The position numbers and the translations under genes are program-made. Shown piece after piece: positions 1-6,333 of a DNA stretch of 7,913 nt (its first letter is position 1; the number at the start of each line of letters is the position of its first letter). Under the pieces are notes generated by a model. The model was not told the origin of the DNA and searched no databases. It saw only the letters and a program-made list of their open reading frames with translations. This stretch comes from Pseudomonadota bacterium (GTDB lineage: Bacteria; Pseudomonadota; Alphaproteobacteria; Elsterales; Elsteraceae). The stretch spans positions 1 through 7,913 of the forward strand of contig JACQAI010000466.1 of assembly GCA_016195115.1 (NCBI GenBank), in the 5' to 3' direction.

Positions 1-54
1 GGCGATGATGGCGCGCCGCCGCGACGCCGGCAAGCGACGTGCTAGGATCGGACC

Positions 55-984
55 ATGGCTGCCGAGCCCGTCATCCTCGACTGCGATCCCGGCTTCGACG
101 ATGCCGTCGCGATCCTGCTCGCGCTCGCCTGTCCCGAGGCGATCGACCTCGTCGCGATCACGACGGTGGCGGGCAATGTCGGGGTCGCCCAGACTGCACG
201 CAACGCCGGCGTGGTCGTGGCGCTTGCCGGCAAGACGACGCCGGTCCATGCCGGCTGCCCGCGGCCATTGGTGCGCGCGCCGCACGATGCCGCCGACATC
301 CACGGCGCGGACGGCATGGCGGGCGCGGTGCTGCCCGCAGCGACGCGCCCGGCCGAGGCCGAGCATGCCGTCGACTTTCTGCGCCGGCGCCTGCGCGCGG
401 CGCCGCCGGCGTCGATCACGGTGTGCGCGGTGGCGCCGCTGACCAACCTCGCCGCCGCCGTGGTCCAGGAACCCGCGGTCGTCCGGGCGGTGCGCCGGCT
501 GGTGTTGATGGGCGGCGCGATTGGGCTCGGCAACGTCACGCCGGCCGCCGAGTTCAACCTGTTCGCCGATCCCCACGCCGCCCGGGTCGTGTTCGGCGCC
601 GGTTGGCCGATCGTCATGCTGCCGCTCGAGCTCACCCACCAGGCGGTGACGACGCCGGCACGGCTCGCTGCGATCGCGGCGCTCGACACCGCGGCGGCCC
701 GCACCGTCGCCCAGATGATCCGCGGCTATCCCGAGGCCGCGCGCGCGCGGCGCGGCGGCGTGCCGCTGCACGACGCCTGCGCGGTTGCCTATCTGGTGTG
801 GCCGGAGCTGATGAGCGGCCGCCACGTCCGGGTCGACATCGTGACCGAGGGCGAGGCCGCCGGTCGCACCCTGGTCGACTGGCACCACCCCGGTGACGCA
901 GCGCTGCCGCTGGTGCTCGAGCGCATCGACGCCGACGGCTTCTTCGCGCGCCTGATCGAGGCCTTGGGCCGGCTGCGCGGCTAG
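55..984 (+). CDS. Nucleoside hydrolase, IunH/RihA/RihB-like (group I)
   Basis: Predicted cytoplasmic enzyme of 309 aa that cleaves the N-glycosidic bond of ribonucleosides to give base plus ribose (nucleoside salvage). Seen: the family's N-terminal calcium-binding signature as DCDPGFDDA (residues 9-17), N41 in a TTVAGN segment, T130 in PLTNLA, M152-G-G, then N160, E166 and N168 (EFN), and a C-terminal HDAC with H239-D240. These match the known metal and ribose ligands of the family. Both H83 (IHG) and H239 are present, which from family knowledge points to group I enzymes (pyrimidine or inosine/uridine preferring). F14 stands where many members have His or Ile. Length is normal. ATG at 55 is chosen because it sits just before the signature and has AGGA at 44-47. 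No signal peptide. It is convergent with the Bug gene and overlaps it by 4 nt. Exact base preference is not resolvable. Confidence 0.93.
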   Translation: MAAEPVILDCDPGFDDAVAILLALACPEAIDLVAITTVAGNVGVAQTARNAGVVVALAGKTTPVHAGCPRPLVRAPHDAADIHGADGMAGAVLPAATRPAEAEHAVDFLRRRLRAAPPASITVCAVAPLTNLAAAVVQEPAVVRAVRRLVLMGGAIGLGNVTPAAEFNLFADPHAARVVFGAGWPIVMLPLELTHQAVTTPARLAAIAALDTAAARTVAQMIRGYPEAARARRGGVPLHDACAVAYLVWPELMSGRHVRVDIVTEGEAAGRTLVDWHHPGDAALPLVLERIDADGFFARLIEALGRLRG

Positions 985-1973
985 TCGACCTTGGCGCCGG
1001 AGACGCGCACCGCCTCGGCCCAGGTCACCAGGTCGGCGCGCAGCAGCTGCGCGAAGTCCTCGGGCGTGTTGCCGACCGGATCGACGCCTATACGCGCCAG
1101 CTTGGCGACGAACTCGGCGTCCTGTGCGGCCGGGCGCATCGCGGCAGCGAGCCGCTCGACGATGTCGCGCGGCGTCGCCGCCGGCGCGACCAGACCGTTC
1201 CAGGTCGCGGTGTGGAAGCCCGGATAACCCTGCTCGGCGATGGTCGGCACGGCGGGTAGGGCGGCGACGCGGCGTGCGCCCGACACCGCCAGGATCTTGA
1301 GCATCGCGGCGTGCGGCAACACCTCGGCCAGATTGCCGAAATAGAACGGCACCTGGCCGCTGACCAGATCGGCGAGCGCCAGCGCGCCGCCGCGATAAGG
1401 CACGTGCAGCATGGTGAGCCCGGCGCGCTGCAGGAACAACGCGGTGGTCAGATGCGCGACTGTGCCGCTGCCGCCCGACGCGTAGGCGATCTCGCCGGGC
1501 CGCGCTTTGACGTACGCGACCAGCTCGGGCAGCGTCGTGGCCGGCAGCTTGTCGTTGATCGCGAGCGCGAAGTCGTTCGAGCCGACCACGGTGACGGGGG
1601 CGAAGTCGGCGACCGGATCGTACGGCGTCTTGGTCATCGCCGGCAGGATGGCGAGCTGGGGCAGCGCCGCCATCAGGAGCGTGTAGCCGTCGGGCGCGGC
1701 GCGCATCACCGCCTCGGCGCCGATCGCGCCGTTGGCGCCCGGCCGATTGTCGACCAGCACGTTCTGGTCGAGGCGCGGGCGCAGCCACTCGGCGCTGAGG
1801 CGCGCGATCGAGTCGGTGTTGCCGCCGGCCGCGAAGCCCACGATGATGCGGATCGGCCGCTGCGGCCACGCCTGCGCCGCCGCCTCACCGGCGCCGGCAA
1901 GCAGAAGAAGGTTCACCGCGAAGACGCAAAGACGCAAAGGTAGCGAGCGCGTGGGGATCATCTTGCAGGGCAT
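981..1973 (-). CDS. Tripartite tricarboxylate transporter substrate-binding protein (Bug/TctC family)
   Basis: Predicted periplasmic binding protein (330 aa from ATG 1973, 326 aa from ATG 1961) that captures a carboxylate-type solute for a TctAB-like permease, which is not in this window. Seen after the signal peptide: WPQRPIRIIVGFAAGGNTD, then LVDNRPGANGAIGAEAV and APDGYTLL, then an IAYASGGSGTVAHL segment, VPYRGG, and a late PAVPTIAEQGYPGF. These are in the order typical of Bug proteins, at family length. The signal peptide has an n-region with K4/R9/R14, a core through LLLLAGAG, and cleavage likely after AQA at residue 35. Residues about 12-21 are encoded by an inverted-repeat arm. Start choice is uncertain: ATG 1973, ATG 1961 and TTG 1937 all leave a usable signal peptide and none has a good ribosome binding site. 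The open frame continues upstream opposite the monooxygenase, but that part is not coding. Bug genes are often orphan and numerous, so the ligand cannot be inferred. Confidence 0.92.
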   Translation of the reverse strand: MPCKMIPTRSLPLRLCVFAVNLLLLAGAGEAAAQAWPQRPIRIIVGFAAGGNTDSIARLSAEWLRPRLDQNVLVDNRPGANGAIGAEAVMRAAPDGYTLLMAALPQLAILPAMTKTPYDPVADFAPVTVVGSNDFALAINDKLPATTLPELVAYVKARPGEIAYASGGSGTVAHLTTALFLQRAGLTMLHVPYRGGALALADLVSGQVPFYFGNLAEVLPHAAMLKILAVSGARRVAALPAVPTIAEQGYPGFHTATWNGLVAPAATPRDIVERLAAAMRPAAQDAEFVAKLARIGVDPVGNTPEDFAQLLRADLVTWAEAVRVSGAKVD

Positions 1974-2003
1974 CTTAGCGTCTTTGCGTCTTTGCGGTTC
2001 AAC
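1911..2003. repeat. Imperfect inverted repeat of GACGCAAA-type octamers
   Basis: The left arm (1911-1939) and the reverse complement of the right arm (1974-2003) are near-identical. The core AAGACGCAAAGACGC (1921-1935) is a perfect 15-bp match to the reverse complement of 1978-1992, with a roughly 42-nt loop. Each arm contains tandem octamers: GACGCAAA at 1923-1930 and 1931-1938, and on the other arm TTAGCGTC (1975-1982) then TTTGCGTC (1983-1990). The flanking ACCGC motif (1914-1918, complement GCGGT at 1994-1998) extends the symmetry. The local A/T content differs from the surrounding GC-rich genes. From memory, unverified, repeats of this kind are scattered in many environmental bacterial genomes. 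The left arm is translated as part of the Bug signal peptide and the right arm fills the divergent spacer. It could form a hairpin in either transcript. Confidence 0.85.
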
Positions 2004-2006
2004 CTC

Positions 2007-3215
2007 ATGACGCGCGCGGCGCATGTGCTGGTGGTCGGGGCGGGACCGGTCGGTGTGGTTGCGGGCCTGGCGGCGGCACAGGCTGGGTTTCGCGTCACGG
2101 TGTGCGAGGCCGAGGCCGACATCGACACCAGTCCGCGCGCCTCGACCACCCATCCGTCGACCCTCGAGCTGATCGACCGGCTCGGCCTGCTCGAGCGTTA
2201 CATCGCCGAGGGCCTGGTCGCGCGCACCTTTCAATTCTGGGACCGGCCGGCGCGCCGCCTGGTTGCCGAGTTCGACCACGCGCGGCTGGCCGACGACACG
2301 CGCTTTCCGTTCGTCGTCCAGACCGAGCAGCACAAGCTCGCGCGCATGGGGCTGGATGCGCTGGGCGGGCACGCCGGCGCGACGATCCGCTTCAACGCCC
2401 CGGTAACCGCGCTGGCGCAGGATGATGATCATGTCACCGTCGCCCTTGGCGACGGCGGTGAGCGCATTGATGCCGACTGGGTGATCGGCGCCGACGGCGG
2501 CCGTTCGACCGTGCGCAAGCTGCTCGACATCGGCTTCGAGGGCTACACCTGGCCCGAGCGCTTCATCGTCCTGACCGTGCTCGACGATTTTGCGCGCCTG
2601 ATGGGCTGTTGCCTGCGCAACTACCTCGCCGATCCCGCCGAGTGGACCAACTTGTTCAAGGTCGCGGGCGACGACGGCCAGGGCCGCTGGCGCGCCGTAT
2701 TCCCGACCTGGCCCGGGGAGAGCGACGACGAGGCGCTGTCGGACGCCAGCGCCGAGAGCCGCCTGCAGCGAGCCTTCGCGCGCGAGACGCCGTACATGCT
2801 GGTGCACCGCAATCTCTACAAGGTCCACCAGCGCGTCGCCGAGACCTTCCGGCGCGGCCGCGTCTTCCTCGCCGGCGATGCCGCCCACGTCAACAATCCG
2901 ATCGGCGGGCTGGGCCTGAACTTCGGCGTCCACGACGCGATCGACTTGGTCGACACCGTGACGGCGGTCGCGCGCGACGGCGCCGACGCGCGCCTGCTCG
3001 ACCGCTACGAGCGACGGCGCCGGCCGCTCAACATCGAGTTCGTCCAGCAACAGACCGTCGCCAACAAGCAGCGCCTCGAGGAGAAGGATCCCGCCGTGCG
3101 TCGCGCCAAGCTCGACGAGCTCGCTGCGATCGCCGACGATCCCCAGCGCCACCGCCAGTTTCTGTTGCGCAGCTCGCTGATCGAGGCGGTGCACAAGGCT
3201 GCGACCATCGACTGA
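2007..3215 (+). CDS. FAD-dependent monooxygenase, PHBH fold (FAD_binding_3 type)
   Basis: Predicted cytoplasmic class A flavoprotein monooxygenase of 402 aa, a family that uses NAD(P)H and O2 to hydroxylate mostly aromatic or phenolic substrates. Seen: a Rossmann dinucleotide motif VLVVGAGPVG (GxGxxG at 11-16), an acidic strand end VTVCEAEAD, an ASTTHPSTLEL segment, the DG motif DWVIGADGGRSTVR (157 onward, D163-G164), and the GD motif GRVFLAGDAAH with D291 followed by NPIGGLGLNFGVHDA. These are the three FAD/NAD(P)H fingerprints in order. Length suits the short UbiH/PHBH-like members rather than the 550-residue MhpA/PheA type, which carries an extra C-terminal domain. ATG 2007 is preferred over TTG 1992, which would add five residues from the repeat. 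Neither has a clear Shine-Dalgarno. First gene of the rightward cluster, 10 nt before the alpha/beta hydrolase. The substrate is unknown; a halogenase or ubiquinone-type hydroxylase is a less likely alternative. Confidence 0.92.
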   Translation: MTRAAHVLVVGAGPVGVVAGLAAAQAGFRVTVCEAEADIDTSPRASTTHPSTLELIDRLGLLERYIAEGLVARTFQFWDRPARRLVAEFDHARLADDTRFPFVVQTEQHKLARMGLDALGGHAGATIRFNAPVTALAQDDDHVTVALGDGGERIDADWVIGADGGRSTVRKLLDIGFEGYTWPERFIVLTVLDDFARLMGCCLRNYLADPAEWTNLFKVAGDDGQGRWRAVFPTWPGESDDEALSDASAESRLQRAFARETPYMLVHRNLYKVHQRVAETFRRGRVFLAGDAAHVNNPIGGLGLNFGVHDAIDLVDTVTAVARDGADARLLDRYERRRRPLNIEFVQQQTVANKQRLEEKDPAVRRAKLDELAAIADDPQRHRQFLLRSSLIEAVHKAATID

Positions 3216-3216
3216 C

Positions 3217-3222
3217 GGAGGG
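3217..3222 (+). promoter_or_regulatory. Shine-Dalgarno GGAGGG
   Basis: GGAGGG lies three nucleotides before ATG 3226 and two bases after the monooxygenase stop. It fixes the hydrolase start and supports translation from a shared transcript. Confidence 0.7.
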
Positions 3223-3225
3223 CTC

Positions 3226-4230
3226 ATGCGACCGATCGCTTGGATGTCCGTGGCGCTCACGCTCGCCGCCGCGCTGCCGGTGCGCGCCGAGACTGCGGCC
3301 GCGATCACCTACGAGACCGCCGGTCCGATGACACCCTTACCGGCCGACCTGGCGGTGCGACCCGGGGTCGAGCTGCGCTTCCTCGCCATCACGACGCTCG
3401 ATGGTTTCCGGGTCGGCGCGGCGCTGTGGCAACCCACCAGCAAGGCGGCCGCGGCGACCAGCCTGGTGGTGTCGGTCCATGGCAGCGGCGGCAACTACGC
3501 CAGCAACCCGATCGGTTTTCTGAGCGCCGGGCTGGCTGCCAAGGGCTACGGCGTGCTGGCGATCAACACGCGCCAGCACGACGATAAGGTCAACACCGAG
3601 AACTTCTTCGACATAAGGCGCGACATCGAGGCTGCGGTCGCGACGGCGCGCGCGCTCGGCTATCGTCGCGTCGCGCTGCACGGCCACAGCCTGGGCAACA
3701 TCCAGGTACAGTTCTACGCCGCGACCACCTGGGACGCCGACCTCAAGGCCGTGGTGCTGACCGGCATGTTCGCCAACCTGCCGTGGAAGACGCGCAACCT
3801 CTTGGTCCAGAACGAGGCCAACTTCACGCGGCTCGCCGAGGCGGCGGGTACGGCGTTGCGCGAGGGTCGTGCCGACGCCGTGCTGGCCGAGCGCATGCGC
3901 TGGCTCGGCGGCGCCGAGGTGCCGGTGAGCGGCCAGCATTTCTTGACCTACAGATCGACGGAGTCCAGTTCGGCCGACGGCACCTACTGGATCCGCCGCG
4001 TGCCGCGCCCGATCCTGATGGTGCGCGACGCCGGCGACGGCATCATCCAGGCTTTCGAGCCCCATATGCTTCTGGCCGCCGCGACCGCGCCGGGCTCGCT
4101 GGTGCCGGCGATCAAGTTCGTGCTGCTGCCCAACGAGCGGCCGCCCGGTCCGGCCGGCCACGGCTTCGCCGACAACCGCCAGGCGCTGATCGACACGATC
4201 GCGGGCTGGCTGGCCGAACAATCGCTATAG
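3226..4230 (+). CDS. Exported alpha/beta hydrolase
   Basis: Predicted secreted or periplasmic hydrolase of 334 aa with an alpha/beta fold; probable esterase, lipase-like or related C-O/C-N hydrolase. Seen: a cleavable signal peptide (residues 1-21, MRPIAW then a hydrophobic stretch, cleavage after VRA), an oxyanion-type VHGSGG (H85-G86), the nucleophile elbow GHSLG with S155, an acidic candidate at D268 or D271 in LMVRDAGDG, and a C-terminal catalytic histidine candidate H312 in GHGF. Order and spacing agree with a Ser-His-Asp triad. It has no close signature of a named family that I can recognise. It sits 10 nt after the monooxygenase with a good Shine-Dalgarno, so it is probably cotranscribed, and 35 nt before the lactonase-like gene. 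Its export separates it from the cytoplasmic monooxygenase. Fold assignment is firm; the reaction is not. Confidence 0.86.
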   Translation: MRPIAWMSVALTLAAALPVRAETAAAITYETAGPMTPLPADLAVRPGVELRFLAITTLDGFRVGAALWQPTSKAAAATSLVVSVHGSGGNYASNPIGFLSAGLAAKGYGVLAINTRQHDDKVNTENFFDIRRDIEAAVATARALGYRRVALHGHSLGNIQVQFYAATTWDADLKAVVLTGMFANLPWKTRNLLVQNEANFTRLAEAAGTALREGRADAVLAERMRWLGGAEVPVSGQHFLTYRSTESSSADGTYWIRRVPRPILMVRDAGDGIIQAFEPHMLLAAATAPGSLVPAIKFVLLPNERPPGPAGHGFADNRQALIDTIAGWLAEQSL

Positions 4231-4249
4231 TCGGATCAGCCACAACCAA

Positions 4250-4258
4250 GGGGGGGGG
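4250..4258 (+). promoter_or_regulatory. Nine-base G tract acting as ribosome binding site
   Basis: An uninterrupted run of nine G follows CCAA and ends 7 nt before ATG 4266. It is the only purine-rich element that could serve as the Shine-Dalgarno for the lactonase-like gene. A mononucleotide G run of this length is prone to slippage, which would alter spacing to the start codon rather than the reading frame. Confidence 0.5.
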
Positions 4259-4265
4259 AAACACC

Positions 4266-5297
4266 ATGCAGAAACGGCCGAAGGTGTCGCGGCGCCGGAC
4301 GTTGGGCATGATCGGTGCGGCCAGCGGCGTGGCGTTGGCCGGCGGCTGGCGCGACGCCGTCGCGCAAGGCACTCCGATCGGTGCGCCGCGCATCGAGCAG
4401 CATGACCCGAATCTCGAGAAGATCGTCGCGCTGGATGCGCCCATCAAGGTGCTGGGCGAGGGCTACGGCGGGCCGCTCGGGCCGGCCGAGGGGCCGCTGT
4501 GGTGGAAGGAGGGCGGTTACCTGCTGTTCTCCGACATCCACAACGACAAGCGCATGAAGTACACGCCCGGCCAGGGCGTCACGGTGTTCAAGGACGGTAC
4601 CAACCGCGCCAACGGCCTGACCCGCGACCTCCAGGGCCGCCTGCTCGCTTGCGAGCACGACACCCGGCGCGTCACCCGGCTCGAGCTCGACGGCAGCACC
4701 ACCGTGCTGGCCAACAGTTTTCAAGGCGTGCGGCTGAACCGGCCCAACGACATCGTGGTCAAGTCCGACGGCTGCATCTACTTCACCGATCCGTGGACCA
4801 ACCCGCAGCCGCAGCAGCAATGGGACCTCACCTTCGCCGGCGTGTTCCGCTTGACGCCGGATCTCGGCACCTACACCTTGCTGACCGACAGCTTCGTGCT
4901 GCCCAACGGCTTGGCGTTCTCGCCCGACGAGAGCGTGCTCTACATCAACGACTCGCGGCGCGGCCACATCCGCGCCTTCGACCTGCTGCCCAACGGCACG
5001 CTGGCGCGCCAGACCGACCGCGTGTTCGCCGATCTGCGCGGCCCCGAGCCCGGCGTGCCGGACGGCATGAAGGTCGACGTTGCCGGCAACGTCTATTGCG
5101 GCGGCGCCGGCGGCATCTGGATCTTCGATCCATGGGGCAAGCGGCTCGGCCGCATCGTCCACGGCCAGCCGGCGACCACCAACATCGCGTTCGGCGGCGC
5201 CGACTGGAAGACGCTCTACTTCACCAGCCGCACCCATCTGGGCTCGGTCAACCTGAAGATCGCCGGCCTGCCGGTGCCGACGCCGAAGAAGGCCTGA
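4266..5297 (+). CDS. Tat-exported SMP-30/gluconolactonase/LRE-like protein
   Basis: Predicted six-bladed beta-propeller of 343 aa in the SMP-30/gluconolactonase family, whose members hydrolyse lactones or related esters using one divalent metal. Seen: an N-terminal twin-arginine signal, SRRRTLG (residues 8-14) followed by a weakly hydrophobic GMIGAASGVALAGG, with cleavage near AVA at 33. The expected metal and active-site positions are all present in order: E75 in AEGPLW, N161 in RPNDIVV, N214 in LPNGLAFSPD and D266 in PDGMKVD. GGAGGIWIFDPWG and TSRTHLGSV fit the last blades. ATG 4266 is chosen because it begins the Tat signal; the open frame extends upstream inside the hydrolase gene but that part is a shadow. 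It follows the hydrolase by 35 nt and precedes the NMT1-like gene by 8 nt. Substrate could be an aldono- or aromatic-derived lactone; this cannot be told from sequence. Confidence 0.9.
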   Translation: MQKRPKVSRRRTLGMIGAASGVALAGGWRDAVAQGTPIGAPRIEQHDPNLEKIVALDAPIKVLGEGYGGPLGPAEGPLWWKEGGYLLFSDIHNDKRMKYTPGQGVTVFKDGTNRANGLTRDLQGRLLACEHDTRRVTRLELDGSTTVLANSFQGVRLNRPNDIVVKSDGCIYFTDPWTNPQPQQQWDLTFAGVFRLTPDLGTYTLLTDSFVLPNGLAFSPDESVLYINDSRRGHIRAFDLLPNGTLARQTDRVFADLRGPEPGVPDGMKVDVAGNVYCGGAGGIWIFDPWGKRLGRIVHGQPATTNIAFGGADWKTLYFTSRTHLGSVNLKIAGLPVPTPKKA

Positions 5298-5305
5298 CCG
5301 ACCCC

Positions 5306-6235
5306 ATGGCCATGAAGCTCGCCGTGCCCGACCTGATCTCGCCGTCGTATTTTCCCGCGGTGGCGGCGGTCGAGCTCGGCGGCTTCAAGGCCGAGGGGCT
5401 CGACGTCGCGCTCGAGCTGATCTTCCCGGTCGACAAGTGCGCCGCGGCGCTGCGCGACGGCGCCATCGATTTCTTCGCCGGCTCGGCGCACTCGGTGCTC
5501 GCCGGGTTCCCCGACTGGCGGGGCGCCAAGCTCGTGTGCGCGCAATCCCAAGGCATGTACTGGTTCTTGGTGATGCGGCGCGATCTCGGCGCGACGCGCG
5601 GCGACCTCTCGGTGGTCAAGGGCCGCGCGATCGGCGCCGCGCCCTGGGTCGAGATGGGGCTGCGCCGCCTGTTGATCGAGGGCGGCATCGATCTCGTGCG
5701 CGACCAGGTCACGATCGCGCCGGTGCCGGGCGCGGTCGCCGGGGTCGCCAATTTCGGCGTCATGGCGGCGCGCGCGCTCGAGGCCCGTCAGATCGACGGC
5801 TTCTGGGCCAACGGCATGGGCACCGAGGTCGCGGTGCGCCGCGGCGTCGGCACCGTCGTGGTCGACGCGCGGCGCGGCGACGGACCGAAGCCGGCGTTCC
5901 ACTACACGCAGGCGGCGCTCGCCGTGACCGACCGCCTGATCGCGCGCTCGCCCGACGTCGCCGCCGCCGCGGTGCGCGCGATCACGCGCACCCACGCAGC
6001 ACTGCGGGCCGACGTCACGCGCGCGACCGCGGTCGGCCGCGCGCTGTTCCCCCCCGAGGAGGCCGAGCTGATCGCCGAGCTGATCCGCCGCGACCTGCCG
6101 TTCTACGACGCCACCGTGACGCGTGACTTCGTCGCCGGCATGAGCGGCTTCGCGCGCGACCTCGGCATCCTCAAGGCCGACGTGCCCTACGAGCAGGTCG
6201 TCGCGACGCAGTTCGCGCCGCTCTGGCGGGCTTGA
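5306..6235 (+). CDS. NMT1/THI5-like ABC transporter substrate-binding domain protein, no signal peptide
   Basis: Protein of 309 aa resembling the NMT1/THI5-like and SsuA/TauA-type binding proteins. Seen: an N-terminal first strand KLAVPDLISPSYFPAVAA then ELGGFKAEGLDVAL, the usual opening of this family, followed by LRDGAIDFFAGSAHSVLAG, a KGRAIGAAPWVEMGLRRLL segment, an ARQIDGFWANG segment and a helical C-terminus with AVRAITRTHAALR. Family members bind small organic solutes such as pyrimidine precursors, sulfonates or phthalate-like acids. Odd: the ligand-binding domain begins about four residues after the start, with no n-region or hydrophobic signal. The upstream in-frame sequence, which overlaps the lactonase gene in another frame, offers none either. 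ATG 5312 is an alternative start and would remove only two residues. The Shine-Dalgarno is weak (AAGG at 5289-5292). It is 8 nt after the lactonase-like gene, hence the same operon. It may be cytoplasmic, an enzyme-like THI5 relative, or a decayed exported protein. Confidence 0.8.
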   Translation: MAMKLAVPDLISPSYFPAVAAVELGGFKAEGLDVALELIFPVDKCAAALRDGAIDFFAGSAHSVLAGFPDWRGAKLVCAQSQGMYWFLVMRRDLGATRGDLSVVKGRAIGAAPWVEMGLRRLLIEGGIDLVRDQVTIAPVPGAVAGVANFGVMAARALEARQIDGFWANGMGTEVAVRRGVGTVVVDARRGDGPKPAFHYTQAALAVTDRLIARSPDVAAAAVRAITRTHAALRADVTRATAVGRALFPPEEAELIAELIRRDLPFYDATVTRDFVAGMSGFARDLGILKADVPYEQVVATQFAPLWRA

Positions 6236-6333
6236 GACTCGCGCCGCGCGCGCAGCGCGCCGGCCGTCCACGCGTTGAACATCGGCGACGCGCCCGCTAG
6301 CCTGCCCGGACACGCACAACCAGGGAGGCGGGC
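6236..6333 (+). promoter_or_regulatory. Spacer with possible promoter TTGAAC-N15-GCTAGC
   Basis: This 98-nt spacer is the longest non-coding stretch in the window. TTGAAC (6275-6280) resembles a -35 box. GCTAGC (6296-6301) or CTAGCC (6297-6302) could be a -10 element at 15-16 bp spacing, a little short of ideal. It would give a short leader to ATG 6334. A GCGCGC-GCA-GCGCGC hairpin (6246-6260) precedes it with no T tract. Support is weak and by eye. Confidence 0.3.
6323..6328 (+). promoter_or_regulatory. Shine-Dalgarno GGGAGG
   Basis: GGGAGG ends 5 nt before ATG 6334 and marks that codon as the start of the family 5 binding protein. Confidence 0.7.

Noticed and set aside
1..54. Search for a promoter or the start of a divergent gene before the nucleoside hydrolase
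   Set aside because: Only 54 nt are available. AGGA at 44-47 is a plausible ribosome binding site, but no clear promoter pair or divergent start codon is visible.
1923..1990. Short repeated octamers considered as a CRISPR array or operator cluster
   Set aside because: The units are tandem with no spacers and are arranged as two inverted arms, one of them coding. Nothing indicates a CRISPR locus.
1974..3308. Upstream extension of the Bug reading frame, giving a 775-residue fusion
   Set aside because: It runs antisense to the monooxygenase, has no domain resemblance, and the signal peptide and mature domain clearly begin at about 1973.
4225..4231. CTATAGT as a -10 box for the lactonase-like gene
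   Set aside because: It overlaps the hydrolase stop codon and no convincing -35 element lies 16-18 bp upstream; cotranscription is simpler.
3337..5237. Minus-strand open frames opposite the alpha/beta hydrolase and lactonase-like genes
   Set aside because: They are compositional shadows: no conserved motifs, and the plus-strand genes show signal peptides and catalytic residues.
6246..6260. GCGCGC-GCA-GCGCGC hairpin after the NMT1-like gene as a terminator
   Set aside because: The stem is six bp and no T tract follows. Alternating GC runs like this occur by chance in such GC-rich DNA.
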